This document shows positions 16,972 to 25,910 of a stretch of 64,000 nucleotides of DNA, in pieces. Source of the stretch: JADLCX01 sp964630785 (GTDB lineage Bacteria > Planctomycetota > Phycisphaerae > Phycisphaerales > UBA1924); NCBI GenBank assembly GCA_964630785.1, contig CAZVZG010000004.1:136353-200352 (forward strand), in the 5' to 3' direction. Position numbers and translations under genes: made by a program. The notes under the pieces were generated by a model. It worked only from the letters and a program-made list of their open reading frames with translations, was not told the origin of the DNA and did no database searches. Positions within the stretch are counted from its first letter, which is position 1. Each line of letters opens with the position of its first letter.

Positions 16972-18672
16972 ATGCCGATAATCAGCCCCGTGAGCGCACC
17001 CGCCCAGAACCTCCCGACCGCAACACCGCGACCTCCCCAAAGCGAGAATGGCGCAGCCGGATCGGCCAAGGGCGACGCGCTCTCCGGTGCGGTGCGGGCC
17101 ACGGCGCTCATGACGCTCGCGTCTCGCGTGTTCGGGCTGGTCCGCGACGTGCTCATCGTCCGCGTCTTCGGACTCGAATCGCCGATCAACTCGGCGTTCC
17201 AGTACGCGTTTCAGATCCCCAACCTCTTCCGAAGGCTCTTCGGAGAGGGCGCGCTGTCCGCGGCGTTCATCCCGCAGTACACGCAGGCCGGCAGCCAGGA
17301 CCGCGAGCAGGCCGACCAGCTCGCGAGCCTAACGATGGTCTACCTCGCGGCGATCACCAGCGCGATCACGGTCGTCGTCGAACTCGCGCTGCTGGCGGTG
17401 CTGCTGTTGGGTCGGCACACCGACGACCGGCGGCTGCTCATCGAACTCGTCATGGTCATGCTCCCGTTCATGCCCCTGATCTGCATGGTGGCGATCCTCG
17501 CGGGCGTGCTCCAGGTGCACGGGCGGTTCGCCGCGGCCGCGAGCGGGCCGGTGGTCCTCAACACGTTCATCATCGCGATCGGCGGGTATTCGCTGCTGAC
17601 GGGCTGGCGCGGCGACGAACGGATCGCGTTCCTCCTGGGCATCGCGACGGTCCTGTCGGCCGTGACGCAGCTCTGGTGGTTCCTTCGCCTGCTGCGCCCG
17701 CACGTCACGTGGCGGCGCGACTGGTCCGGGGCCCGCGAGCGAGCCCGGGCCATGATGAAAAGGTTCGTACCCGTGGCCATCGGCCTGGGCACGCTGCAGC
17801 TCAACACCTTCCTCGACGCCAACATCGCGACGTTCCCCATCTGGTTCGAGACCGAGCGCAAGGGCATCCACTTCCCGCTCGACGCCGCGTCCAACGGCAT
17901 CCTCGCGCCCACGAGCCGGCTGTACCAGTTCCCGCTGGGTGTGTTCGGCATCGCCGTCGCGACGGCGGCGTTCCCGCTGCTGGCCCGCCATGCCGGCGAC
18001 AAACTGCGGTTCACCGAGACGCTTCGCCGCGGCCTGCGCCTGAGCCTGTTCATCGGCCTGCCCGCCACGGTCGGGCTCGTCCTCGTCCGGCACGAGCTCA
18101 CGGCGGTGCTCTTCGGGCACGGCGGGAGCGGGTTCTCCGACGACGGGCTCGCGCGTTCGGCGGCCGTGCTGGCGGGTTTCGCGCCCGCCGTGTGGGCCTA
18201 CTCGCTCAACCACGTCTACACGCGGGCGTTCTACGCCAAGGGCGACACGCGCACGCCGATGAAAGTCTCGATCGCGGCCATGATCCTCAACCTCACCCTC
18301 AACCTCACGCTCATCTGGTGGTTGCGTGAGGCGGGCATGGCCTGGGCCACGAGCACGGCCGCGATGATGCAGTGCGCGGTGCTCTCGGTGCTCGCCCGCC
18401 GGCGACTCACCCAGGGCCCGCTGCTGGACGCGACCGCACGCAAGTCGTTCGCGAAGATCATCTTCGCCTCTGGGCTCATGGGCCTGGCGGTGTGGGCGGC
18501 GCGGATGGCGGTGTCCTCGACTGGCTCGGCCGGCGCGTGGAAAAGCCAGGTGACCACGCTCGGCGTGGCCTGCGCCGTGGGCGTCGCGGCCTACCTCACT
18601 CTGGCGGTGGCCATGCGTGTGCACGAACTGCGCTGGCTCGTGTCACGCAGCACGAGCGACGACGGCCGCTGA
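16972..18672 (+). CDS. murJ: Lipid II flippase MurJ
   Basis: This 566-residue multi-pass membrane protein flips lipid-linked peptidoglycan precursor across the inner membrane. It has 14 hydrophobic segments and the MurJ/MviN signatures: LASRVFGLVRDVLIVRVFG at about 46-64, FQIPNLFRRLFGEGALSAAF (80-99), and later TLQLNTFLDANIATF and a second FPLGVFGIAVATAAFP. An N-terminal 40-residue Pro/Thr-rich extension precedes the first helix, so a start nearer the membrane domain is conceivable. It stands alone, converging with the minus-strand gene at 18687. Confidence 0.95.
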   Translation: MPIISPVSAPAQNLPTATPRPPQSENGAAGSAKGDALSGAVRATALMTLASRVFGLVRDVLIVRVFGLESPINSAFQYAFQIPNLFRRLFGEGALSAAFIPQYTQAGSQDREQADQLASLTMVYLAAITSAITVVVELALLAVLLLGRHTDDRRLLIELVMVMLPFMPLICMVAILAGVLQVHGRFAAAASGPVVLNTFIIAIGGYSLLTGWRGDERIAFLLGIATVLSAVTQLWWFLRLLRPHVTWRRDWSGARERARAMMKRFVPVAIGLGTLQLNTFLDANIATFPIWFETERKGIHFPLDAASNGILAPTSRLYQFPLGVFGIAVATAAFPLLARHAGDKLRFTETLRRGLRLSLFIGLPATVGLVLVRHELTAVLFGHGGSGFSDDGLARSAAVLAGFAPAVWAYSLNHVYTRAFYAKGDTRTPMKVSIAAMILNLTLNLTLIWWLREAGMAWATSTAAMMQCAVLSVLARRRLTQGPLLDATARKSFAKIIFASGLMGLAVWAARMAVSSTGSAGAWKSQVTTLGVACAVGVAAYLTLAVAMRVHELRWLVSRSTSDDGR

Positions 18673-18686
18673 GTGTCCACCCCGGA

Positions 18687-20138
18687 TCAGTCCGCGAACG
18701 CCGCCGCCACGCGGGAGCGGAGGGCCTCGATCTGGTCGCCTTCGTAAAGCGGAAACGCCCACGTCCGTTCGGCGGCAATGTCGGCATCGCCGACGCGTTC
18801 GGAGGCGGACTCGGCCGCGGCTTGCAGCGTGCGCAAACGCTCGCCGTGCGCGTCCCGCGTGCGTGCGAGCAGGGCGTGCATGTCGCGGTACAGCGGCTTG
18901 GCGTCCAGCCCGGCCCGCTTGATCCGCCGGATCTCGGCGACCATGCCCTGCTTGGCCGCGTCGGCGGTCGGGTCGTCGAGCAGACGCGGCTCGTGCCGCG
19001 CCCGGTGCGCCAGCCACTGGGCGCGCCGGAGTTCGGCAGGCGACGGGCCGGCGTTCTCGATCCGCAGACGGAGTGTGGCGGTGGCCACGACCGACGGCGC
19101 CAGCCGCACGTCTCCGCCCAGCCACGACGACAGCCACCGCTCGGTGATGCGGTCGTAGCCGTGGTGCGCGCCCGCTCTCTCTCCCGCCGTCCCCCCCCCC
19201 CCACCACCACCACCCGTCCCGTGAATGAACAGGTCACACCCCGCCCATCGCAGCAGCCCGGTCATCAGCAGGGCGCGGGGTGAGAAGTGCTCCACCGGCG
19301 TTGAGCCCAGGTCCGCCACCATCGCACGCCGGCGGCGGGCGCCCATCCCGGGGCCGATCACCCACAGCGGCAGCTCTCCCGGCGCGAGCGGCTGGACACG
19401 CTCGTGCGAGTGGGCGGCCACGGCGGCGTTGTACTCGCGTGTGCACGCGTCCGGGTCGCTCCGCATCCGGTCGAGCACGCCTGCGAAGAGGCTCGTCCGG
19501 GTGATGGCGCACGAGAGCAGCGTCACGCCCGGCGATCGAACGACGGGCCGGAGCAGGTCGGCGAGCGCGCCCGCGACTTGTTTGGCCGCGCAGGGGGTCT
19601 GCGCGTGCCGGCTCACCGCCTCGCGGATGGCCTCAATGCCCGCCCCAACGCCCGGCGCGGCCCACACTTCGCCGTCATTGAGCGCTGGCGCGGGCCCTGG
19701 ACGCAGCGCGGGTTGACGCGAGGTCGGGATGTCGCCGTGCTCACGCTCACCGGAGGGATCGATCGCCCACGTCTCGACGCGCAGCCGCCGCTGACCGTTG
19801 CTCGCGCCCGCACGCCGAACGGGCAACCGCACGAGGCCCGGCGGGTTGGTGTCCTGATCGACGACGACCCACGCCGCGGCCGCGCCCGTCAGCCCGACCA
19901 GCGCATCGGCCGCGAGGTATTTGGCGAGGATGCCGGGGTGCCAGACCTGGGCCTGATGGCCGGTCATCACCACGGGCCGATCGATGGGCAGGCCGAGCTC
20001 GCGCCGGAAGGCCGCGGCGGCGGTGGGCCGAGCGGCGGCGAACTCGGACATCGCGGCCACCCACCGAGCGGGTTCGGGGCGGATGATCGGCGTGGCGTCG
20101 GGGCGTGGTTCGGTGGCTCGCTGATCCGGAGCGGTCAT
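18687..20138 (-). CDS. Conserved hypothetical protein with a poly-G tract
   Basis: This 483-residue soluble protein has no assigned function here. Recognisable conserved-looking parts are VVMTGHQAQVWHPGILAKYL near residue 55-75, LPLWVIGPGMGARRRR in the middle, CDLFIHGTGG followed by YDRITERWLSSWLGG, and VATATLRLRI. The pairing of a TGHQ-type opening with an HGTGG/YD-x-x-TE segment faintly recalls BshC-type cysteine-adding enzymes, but I would not assign that. A run of 12 C on the plus strand (19191-19202) codes eight consecutive Gly, followed by ACC repeats; slippage here would shift the frame. ATG 20138 is chosen over an upstream in-frame start in non-conserved sequence. Confidence 0.7.
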   Translation of the reverse strand: MTAPDQRATEPRPDATPIIRPEPARWVAAMSEFAAARPTAAAAFRRELGLPIDRPVVMTGHQAQVWHPGILAKYLAADALVGLTGAAAAWVVVDQDTNPPGLVRLPVRRAGASNGQRRLRVETWAIDPSGEREHGDIPTSRQPALRPGPAPALNDGEVWAAPGVGAGIEAIREAVSRHAQTPCAAKQVAGALADLLRPVVRSPGVTLLSCAITRTSLFAGVLDRMRSDPDACTREYNAAVAAHSHERVQPLAPGELPLWVIGPGMGARRRRAMVADLGSTPVEHFSPRALLMTGLLRWAGCDLFIHGTGGGGGGGGTAGERAGAHHGYDRITERWLSSWLGGDVRLAPSVVATATLRLRIENAGPSPAELRRAQWLAHRARHEPRLLDDPTADAAKQGMVAEIRRIKRAGLDAKPLYRDMHALLARTRDAHGERLRTLQAAAESASERVGDADIAAERTWAFPLYEGDQIEALRSRVAAAFAD

Positions 20139-20252
20139 TGGGTGATCGATCGTGCGCCTCAGCACAAGCTTAGTCGCGTGCACGTCGGGGGCCGCCGCGG
20201 ATTGTCGGCCTCGACCCCAGCTCCAGTTCACGCTGAACGACCCGCCCGCCCC

Positions 20253-21050
20253 TCATTCGCACCCGCACCCCGCGACCACGCCCATCAGCGCCGAGTGCGG
20301 CAGTCGGTCGCGGCACCGCCCCAACTCGCAGTGCAGCACGCGTCGGTAGTGGCCCATGCGCACCGCGGGGTCGTCGAGCGGCCCGCCGAAACTCCGGTTG
20401 GGGTCGTTGTAGATCAGTTTCACCGGCGCCTCGCGGATGCGCATGCCGTGCGCGACCGCCTGCACCCAGAACTGCATGGGGAATGCGTAGCCATCCTCCG
20501 TCAGTCGCAGCCTGCGGATCGCGTCCACGCGGTACGCCTTGAAGCCGCAGAACGAGTCGGTCAGACTCAGGCCCAGCCGCCGGTTGATCTCGCCCGTGAT
20601 CTCGGTATTGATACGCCGGCGGTCGGGCGGCGGGTTCCCCTCCGCGTCGGCGCCCTCGCTCATGTATCGCGAGCCGCTGACCACGTCCGCGGCGTCGTCG
20701 CCGATCCGTCGGCTCTCGCGCACAAACATCGGGATCGATTGCGGCTCGTGCTGCTCGTCGCAGTCCATCGTGATGACCCAGTCGAACCGGTGCAGGCCGG
20801 CCCAGCTGAACGCATCCCGCATCGAGCGCCCATACCCGCGGTTGACCGCGTGGCGGATGACGTCGACCGGGAACTTGGGCAACAGCGAAGGCGTGCGGTC
20901 GGTCGAGCCGTCGTCGATCACCAGCACGTCGTCCACGTATTCGAGCACGTGCGCCAGAACACGGGAGACGTACTTCTCCTCGTTGTAGACCGGAATGGCG
21001 ATGAGCGTGCGCATGTCCCGGCGGGCCTCTGCAAATGGTCGGGCGGTCAT
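20253..21050 (-). CDS. Family 2 glycosyltransferase (DPM1/polyprenyl-phosphate type)
   Basis: This 265-residue cytoplasmic GT-A glycosyltransferase shows TLIAIPVYNEEKYVSRVL at the N-terminus, the VLVIDDGSTDRT nucleotide-sugar motif (about 43-54), the DxD-like VITMDCDEQHEP, and a late DSFCGFKAYRVDAI acceptor segment. This pattern is typical of dolichol/polyprenyl-phosphate sugar transferases. There is no C-terminal membrane domain. An internal ATG at 21014, right before the conserved start, is an alternative initiation codon. It lies in a minus-strand series with its neighbours but with gaps of about 66-115 bp. Confidence 0.88.
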   Translation of the reverse strand: MTARPFAEARRDMRTLIAIPVYNEEKYVSRVLAHVLEYVDDVLVIDDGSTDRTPSLLPKFPVDVIRHAVNRGYGRSMRDAFSWAGLHRFDWVITMDCDEQHEPQSIPMFVRESRRIGDDAADVVSGSRYMSEGADAEGNPPPDRRRINTEITGEINRRLGLSLTDSFCGFKAYRVDAIRRLRLTEDGYAFPMQFWVQAVAHGMRIREAPVKLIYNDPNRSFGGPLDDPAVRMGHYRRVLHCELGRCRDRLPHSALMGVVAGCGCE

Positions 21051-21116
21051 GCCTCCGCACGCCCGGCGGAAATGGGTCCGTCGCGAGTGTAGCCCTCCGC
21101 CCCACCCTCCCCCACC

Positions 21117-21698
21117 CTACTCCGTCGGGTGGTTCGGAGCCGGTGTCTGCGGCAGTTTGGGCAGGGCCTTGAACGCGGCGAACCCGAACGGGTGCTCGTC
21201 CGCGTCTTCCTTTTCGCCCGCCGCCTCATCCGCCTCCGCCTCCGCCTGCTGGATGCGAGAGAGCAGTTCCGGCGTGAGTTCGTGGAATCCGCGGACCTCG
21301 GGCACCGGCAGCGTGAACACCTCGCCTTCGGGCGTTGCGATGCGGAAAACCGTCATCTGCACGGCCAGCGACGCCTGCTGATCGGATCGGCTGCCGCGCA
21401 CGGAGTATCCGAACACGGGTGTGACCTGGGCGATCGGGATGCGTTCTCCCGCGCGGGTGAGCACGGCGAAGCGCCCGTCGAGCAGTTCGGGGCGTTTCCC
21501 GGCCGCGACCATGAGCCCCGAGAGCATCTCGCGGACGACGTTCTGCCAGAAGATGTCTCGAAGGGCCGTGAGTTGGGCGGGGTCGAACACCGCCTCGGGC
21601 GGCTGGGGCTTGCCGCTCGACGCGGCCTCGGCTCGGCGCGCGGAAGGGGCCGGCACGAGCGGCTTGGCGTCGGACTTGCCCTTGCCCGGTTCGGACAT
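21117..21698 (-). CDS. Conserved hypothetical protein, 193 aa
   Basis: This soluble protein is unrecognised. After a Lys/Ala/Pro-rich N-terminal 35 residues there is a helical segment (LTALRDIFWQNVVREMLSGL), then a beta-rich core with RFAVLTRAGERIPIAQVTPV and GYSVRGSRSDQQASLAVQMT. It closes with an acidic C-terminal tail. The core looks like a small beta-barrel that might bind nucleic acid or peptide, but that is a guess. It shares strand and spacing with the gene upstream. Confidence 0.65.
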   Translation of the reverse strand: MSEPGKGKSDAKPLVPAPSARRAEAASSGKPQPPEAVFDPAQLTALRDIFWQNVVREMLSGLMVAAGKRPELLDGRFAVLTRAGERIPIAQVTPVFGYSVRGSRSDQQASLAVQMTVFRIATPEGEVFTLPVPEVRGFHELTPELLSRIQQAEAEADEAAGEKEDADEHPFGFAAFKALPKLPQTPAPNHPTE

Positions 21699-21740
21699 GC
21701 CGGACGATAGACCAGAGCGTCGCGCCGAGCAGCGGGGGCC

Positions 21741-22991
21741 TCAATCCGTGAGTCTCGCCGCCCGGTTGCGCAGGCTGGTCAACGCCTCGCGTCGCGTTTG
21801 GAACGCGTCGTTCCAGATGAAACTCAGCCGCGTCGCGGCCACGCCCACCGGTGACCGGCCCGGCGGAGCGGCGCAAAGCAGTTCGGGGTACTCGGCCGTG
21901 AGCGCCTCGATCCCGAGCAGCCGCTTACCGGCATCCTCCGCGAGCGTGGCCGCTTGTGCGCCCGCCCGCTCGCGCTGGCGGGCCGCGTCGTACCCGCGGA
22001 GGTGCTCCGCCTCGTCGAGCGACTTGTCGAGCCGCTCGCGCGCCGCGTCGATCTCCGCAAACTCGCGCGTCAACCGCGCCCGGGCGTCGGCGAGCCCGCT
22101 GCGCAGCTCGCGCCGCGTCAGCGGTCGCGGCAACACGTGCCGAGCGGCGATGATCTGCCCGACGTCTTTCGCTCGCCCCGCGGCCAGGCCCACGCCCACG
22201 GCGGTGCCCGCATCCATACGAAGCCGCATCGCCCCCGAATCCACGCTCACGCCCGTCGCGGGTTCAACCAACGCGCCCACGGCGGCGACACCCTGCCGCA
22301 CGGGGTCCTCGGAAGTGATACGCAGCGGCGAAGCCGCGCCGGCCGGCGCGTGCACGATCCACAGCGGTTGCCCCGGCAATGGCAGCGCCGACGCGAGCAG
22401 CGGATCGGCCGCCCGGGCGTTGAGCCGCCCCCAAATCACGCCCTGCAAGTCTCGCTCGGCCTGCTCGCGATTGACCGCGACGGCCGCGGGCTCCAGCTCA
22501 CGCGCCTCATCCGCGGGATCGTGGGCGATCTCGGTCTTGAGGCCGGTGTAGCACCGATCGGCCGCGACGGCGATCGCGGCCGCCCCCGTGCCGACGCGCC
22601 CGTCCTCGGGGTCGTTGAGCCACACGATCCACGCGATGGGCTTGGCCGCGCCCGACGCCGAGCCGAGCCCACCGGTGTTCGCCGCGGAGATCAGCCCGGC
22701 GACGACGTCGGTCCGCCAGCGGTTGGCGCCGATCTCGAGCACGAGCAACTCGATGTGCTCGCTGCGAAGGTGCGCGACCTCCTCGGCAAACTGACTCACC
22801 AGGCGCGTGTTGTCGAGGTCCCCTTCCAATCGAAGGTGGCAGACCTTGAGTCTCTCGGCGGGTACAGGCGTGGTAGCGTTCGGCGCGCCCTCGTGCGCCG
22901 TAGGCGTCGGCTGGCGGGCCGGCGCGGGCACGGCCGCAACCGATCCGAAGCCGCAGGACAAAGTGATGATCGCGCGGGCGAGGACGTGCAT
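21741..22991 (-). CDS. Secreted ClpP/NfeD-like hypothetical protein
   Basis: This 416-residue protein starts with a signal-peptide-like segment (MHVLARAIITLSCGFGSVAA, cleavage near APA). ATG 22991 is chosen for that reason; the frame extends upstream across the gltX start without conserved sequence. Residues 55-150 (LRLEGDLDNTRLVSQFAEEV, then ELLVLEIGANRWRTDVVAGL and AAIAVAADRCYTG) have the alternating fold pattern of the ClpP/crotonase domain seen in NfeD-like membrane proteases. I see no clear Ser/Lys catalytic pair. The C-terminal third is a coiled-coil-like Ala/Arg/Glu helix. It is divergent from gltX, with a 151-bp shared upstream region. Confidence 0.55.
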   Translation of the reverse strand: MHVLARAIITLSCGFGSVAAVPAPARQPTPTAHEGAPNATTPVPAERLKVCHLRLEGDLDNTRLVSQFAEEVAHLRSEHIELLVLEIGANRWRTDVVAGLISAANTGGLGSASGAAKPIAWIVWLNDPEDGRVGTGAAAIAVAADRCYTGLKTEIAHDPADEARELEPAAVAVNREQAERDLQGVIWGRLNARAADPLLASALPLPGQPLWIVHAPAGAASPLRITSEDPVRQGVAAVGALVEPATGVSVDSGAMRLRMDAGTAVGVGLAAGRAKDVGQIIAARHVLPRPLTRRELRSGLADARARLTREFAEIDAARERLDKSLDEAEHLRGYDAARQRERAGAQAATLAEDAGKRLLGIEALTAEYPELLCAAPPGRSPVGVAATRLSFIWNDAFQTRREALTSLRNRAARLTD

Positions 22992-23142
22992 CGCGTGGGA
23001 CCCCGGGTCGGGCCACGTCCCTGCGGCCGGCGGGGTGAGCGTAACCGCGGCCGACTGTGCCCGCAAGGCCGCCGGCGGGGAGAGGGGGATTGGAGAAGCT
23101 CCCGGCGTACCGGGCGGCAACGGCTCCCTAACGTTGCTCCCC

Positions 23143-24915
23143 ATGACCACGCCGCACCCCGCTTCAGATCCGGGAACTTGCCCGGTCACCCGATTCGCCC
23201 CCTCACCGACGGGCCACCTGCACATCGGCGGAGCCCGGTCGGCGTTGTTCTGCTGGGCCTACGCCAAGTCTCACGGCGGGCGGTTCATGGTTCGGATCGA
23301 GGACACCGATCAGGCCCGGTCCAGCGAAGAATCGGCCCGCGGCATCCTCGAAGACCTCGCCTGGCTCGGCATCGAGTGGGACGACGGGCCGAAACTCACG
23401 CTGGCGGACGGGCGCGTGATCGGCGCAGACGCTCGCGATGTCGGCCCGTACTTCCAGGCCCAGCGCGTGGCGATCTATCAGCGATACCTGCGGCAACTGG
23501 TCGAGAGCGGGCGGGCCTACCCGGCGTTCGAGAGCAGCGAGGAGTTGGAAATCAAACGAAAGGCCGCCGTCGCGGCCAAGCAGACCTACCGCTACGACCG
23601 CGCGGCTTATCACCAGCATCCCACGCCCGAGGCAAGGCTCGCGCGAATGGCCGGGGCCGACGCCGCGGGCGAGCCGTACGTGCTGCGGTTCCATGCGCCG
23701 CACGAACAGATCGTCGTACACGACCTGGTGCTGGGCGACGTGAAGATCGCGCCCGGCGAGCTCGACGACTTCGTCATCTGCAAGGCCGACGGGTTCCCGA
23801 CCTACCACTTCGCCGTGGTCGTGGACGATGAGACGATGGGCGTGACGCACGTGATGCGGGCGCAAGAGCACCTGTACAACACGCCGCGTCACGTCGCGCT
23901 GCAGCACGCGCTGGGCTTCCGCACCCCGGTGTACGCGCACATGCCGCTCATCTTCAACATGGACGGCAGCAAGATGAGCAAGCGCGACAAGGCCAAGTAC
24001 GCCCGCAAGGCCGCCAAGGACGCGATGGCCAAGGACAAATCCATCACCGCGGCGTCGCTGGCCGACGCGACCGGCCTCGGCGAGAAGTCGATCGCCGATT
24101 TCCTCGCCGCCGAGAGCGACAGCCTCGACACCGCCGCGGCCGTCGCCCGCCACTTCCGGCTCACGCTCCCCGAGATCGAGGTGTGGGACTTCCGGCGCAA
24201 CGGCTACGTGCCCGAGGCGATCGTCAACTTCGTCTCGCTCCTGGGTTGGAACCCGGGGATGAAGACGCCCGACGGCAAGGACCTGGAGAAGTTCGATCGC
24301 GCCTTCCTGGCCGAGCACTTCTCCATTGAGCGGATCGGCAAGCAGAACGCCAAGTTCGACCGCGCCAAGCTGATCGCCTTCAACGGCGACTACCTGCAGC
24401 AGATGAGCAACGAGAAGTTCTCACGGCGATTCACGGTCTGGTGTCAGGAGAACGAGCCCGAGACCCACGCGCGAATCGCCGCCCTCGCGCCGGCCACGCG
24501 CGACATCTTGCTCCGCATGGCCCAACCCCGCTGCAAGGTGCTGCGCGACGCCCTCAAGGTCGTCGAGTTCGCCCTCACACCCGACGACACGATCGTCTTC
24601 GACCCCTCGGCCGTCGAGAAGAACCTCACCGCCGCCGGTGGCGAGGGCCTGTCCATCCTGCGCGATTTTCGCGAGGTCTTGTCAAGCATCGAGCCCTTCG
24701 ACCCCCCCACGCTCCACGCCGCGATGGAAGCCTTCGCGGCCCGCCGCCTCCCGCCCGACCCGGCGGGAAAATCCACGATCGGCAAGCTCGCCCAGCCGAT
24801 CCGCGTCGCGCTCACGGGCACGGCGGTGAGCCCGCCGCTGAACGAAGCGATGGCCGCGCTGGGACGGGCCAGCGTGCTGGCACGGATCGAAAGGGCCATC
24901 TCGCGGCACGCATAA
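23143..24915 (+). CDS. gltX: Glutamate--tRNA ligase with an insertion after the KMSKS loop
   Basis: This 590-residue class I aminoacyl-tRNA synthetase charges tRNA-Glu. The HIGH-type motif is in RFAPSPTGHLHIGGARSALF (about 17-36), and the KMSKS-type motif is GSKMSKR with Lys at 277. A DDETMGVTHVMRAQEHLYNT segment also fits GluRS. ATG 23143 immediately precedes the conserved start. In typical GluRS the GYLPEALLNY segment follows the KMSKS loop by about 15 residues. Here the equivalent GYVPEAIVNFVSLLGW begins at 354, so about 60 Lys/Ala-rich residues are inserted (about 285-350). The C-terminal anticodon-binding helices follow. Confidence 0.93.
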   Translation: MTTPHPASDPGTCPVTRFAPSPTGHLHIGGARSALFCWAYAKSHGGRFMVRIEDTDQARSSEESARGILEDLAWLGIEWDDGPKLTLADGRVIGADARDVGPYFQAQRVAIYQRYLRQLVESGRAYPAFESSEELEIKRKAAVAAKQTYRYDRAAYHQHPTPEARLARMAGADAAGEPYVLRFHAPHEQIVVHDLVLGDVKIAPGELDDFVICKADGFPTYHFAVVVDDETMGVTHVMRAQEHLYNTPRHVALQHALGFRTPVYAHMPLIFNMDGSKMSKRDKAKYARKAAKDAMAKDKSITAASLADATGLGEKSIADFLAAESDSLDTAAAVARHFRLTLPEIEVWDFRRNGYVPEAIVNFVSLLGWNPGMKTPDGKDLEKFDRAFLAEHFSIERIGKQNAKFDRAKLIAFNGDYLQQMSNEKFSRRFTVWCQENEPETHARIAALAPATRDILLRMAQPRCKVLRDALKVVEFALTPDDTIVFDPSAVEKNLTAAGGEGLSILRDFREVLSSIEPFDPPTLHAAMEAFAARRLPPDPAGKSTIGKLAQPIRVALTGTAVSPPLNEAMAALGRASVLARIERAISRHA

Positions 24916-25328
24916 CCGACCTGAACGCGGGATCGGGTGTGATGTCTCCTCGCTCCTCCGTGTTCATGGACTGATTGTCAAACACCCACGGATAAAGAGC
25001 AGATGATCTCCAAGACACCTTGCGCCCGCTCGGGCCGCGGGGTGCTGCGTTTCAGCCCGAGCAGGGCTCGCCGACCGGCTCCTCGCGGCGGCGTACCGAA
25101 TCTCAAGGCCGAGAATGGTGACGCCGCTACGGCGGGCCGCGATCCCATTGTGGCTGACCGTGCCAACCGTGTGCCGGTTCGACGATCGGGGTCTGCCACC
25201 GGGGAACGCCTTGCCACCCTGCAAGAACCTCTTGAAATCACTCAAATCAATGGTTGCCGTCGCGTCCCCTCCGCTGGTACTCTGCGGCTGCGCGATCCCG
25301 GGCCGCTCTCTTCAGGTTGCACGCCGTG
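24916..25328 (+). other. Intergenic region between gltX and ECF sigma factor
   Basis: This 413-bp stretch has lower GC at its start (around 24960-25010) and no reading frame with conserved-looking sequence. It should contain the promoter for the sigma factor/kinase pair, but I cannot point to a convincing -35/-10 pair. Confidence 0.4.
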
Positions 25329-25910
25329 ATGGACTTCACCGAATCGGATGCGAACGCCGCCCCCCTCGCGAAGGGACTGACCTCGCAAGACCTCGCCGCT
25401 CACCTCTACTCCGACCTCCGCGTCATCGCCCGCAAGGTCATCAGGGAGCGACGTTGCCCCGGCCTCCTCCAGACCACCGCGATCATGCACGAGGCCTGGA
25501 TCCGATTGCGCCGGTACGAGCATCTGGAGCAGGCCGAAGCCCGCGACGAGTTCCTTCGCGTCGCCGCGGCCGCCATCCGGTCCGTGCTCGTCGATGAGGC
25601 TCGACGAGAGGGCAGCGACAAACGTGGAGGCGGCTGGCGGCGAATAAGCCTTGGCGCGGATACCACCATACCGGACAGGGGCGAGCGCTGGATCGACCTG
25701 CTCGACCTGGACGTGGCCCTCGGCTCGCTTGCTGAAATCGACCAGCGCCGCTCCCGCGTCGTCGAGATGCGGTTCTTCGGCGGGTTGACCATGCCCGAGA
25801 TCGCCCGCGCGCTGGATGTCTCGCTCCGCACTGCCGAGGGCGAGTGGCAGCTCGCCCGCGCCTGGCTGCGTGCCCGGCTCAGCCTTCAATCGCAAGGGGA
25901 TGGCATGTGA
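25329..25910 (+). CDS. ECF-type RNA polymerase sigma factor
   Basis: This 193-residue sigma factor is of the ECF type common in planctomycetes and acidobacteria (similar to the TIGR02999 group). Region 2 is seen as HLYSDLRVIARKVIRERR through QTTAIMHEAWIRLRR and FLRVAAAAIRSVLVDEARR. Region 4 is VVEMRFFGGLTMPEIARALD with SLRTAEGEWQLARAWL as the promoter -35 recognition helix. ATG 25329 is chosen. Its stop overlaps the GTG of the following kinase gene (GTGA). In this family the downstream kinase is thought to control sigma activity; that link is inference from gene order. Confidence 0.9.
   Translation: MDFTESDANAAPLAKGLTSQDLAAHLYSDLRVIARKVIRERRCPGLLQTTAIMHEAWIRLRRYEHLEQAEARDEFLRVAAAAIRSVLVDEARREGSDKRGGGWRRISLGADTTIPDRGERWIDLLDLDVALGSLAEIDQRRSRVVEMRFFGGLTMPEIARALDVSLRTAEGEWQLARAWLRARLSLQSQGDGM

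Noticed and set aside
15081..18329. 1082-aa plus-strand frame over the antiporter and murJ genes
   Set aside because: Arg/Ala/Pro-rich shadow of two clear membrane-protein genes.
18687..20138. BshC (bacillithiol synthase) assignment
   Set aside because: Only faint pattern similarity; no decisive motif could be seen.
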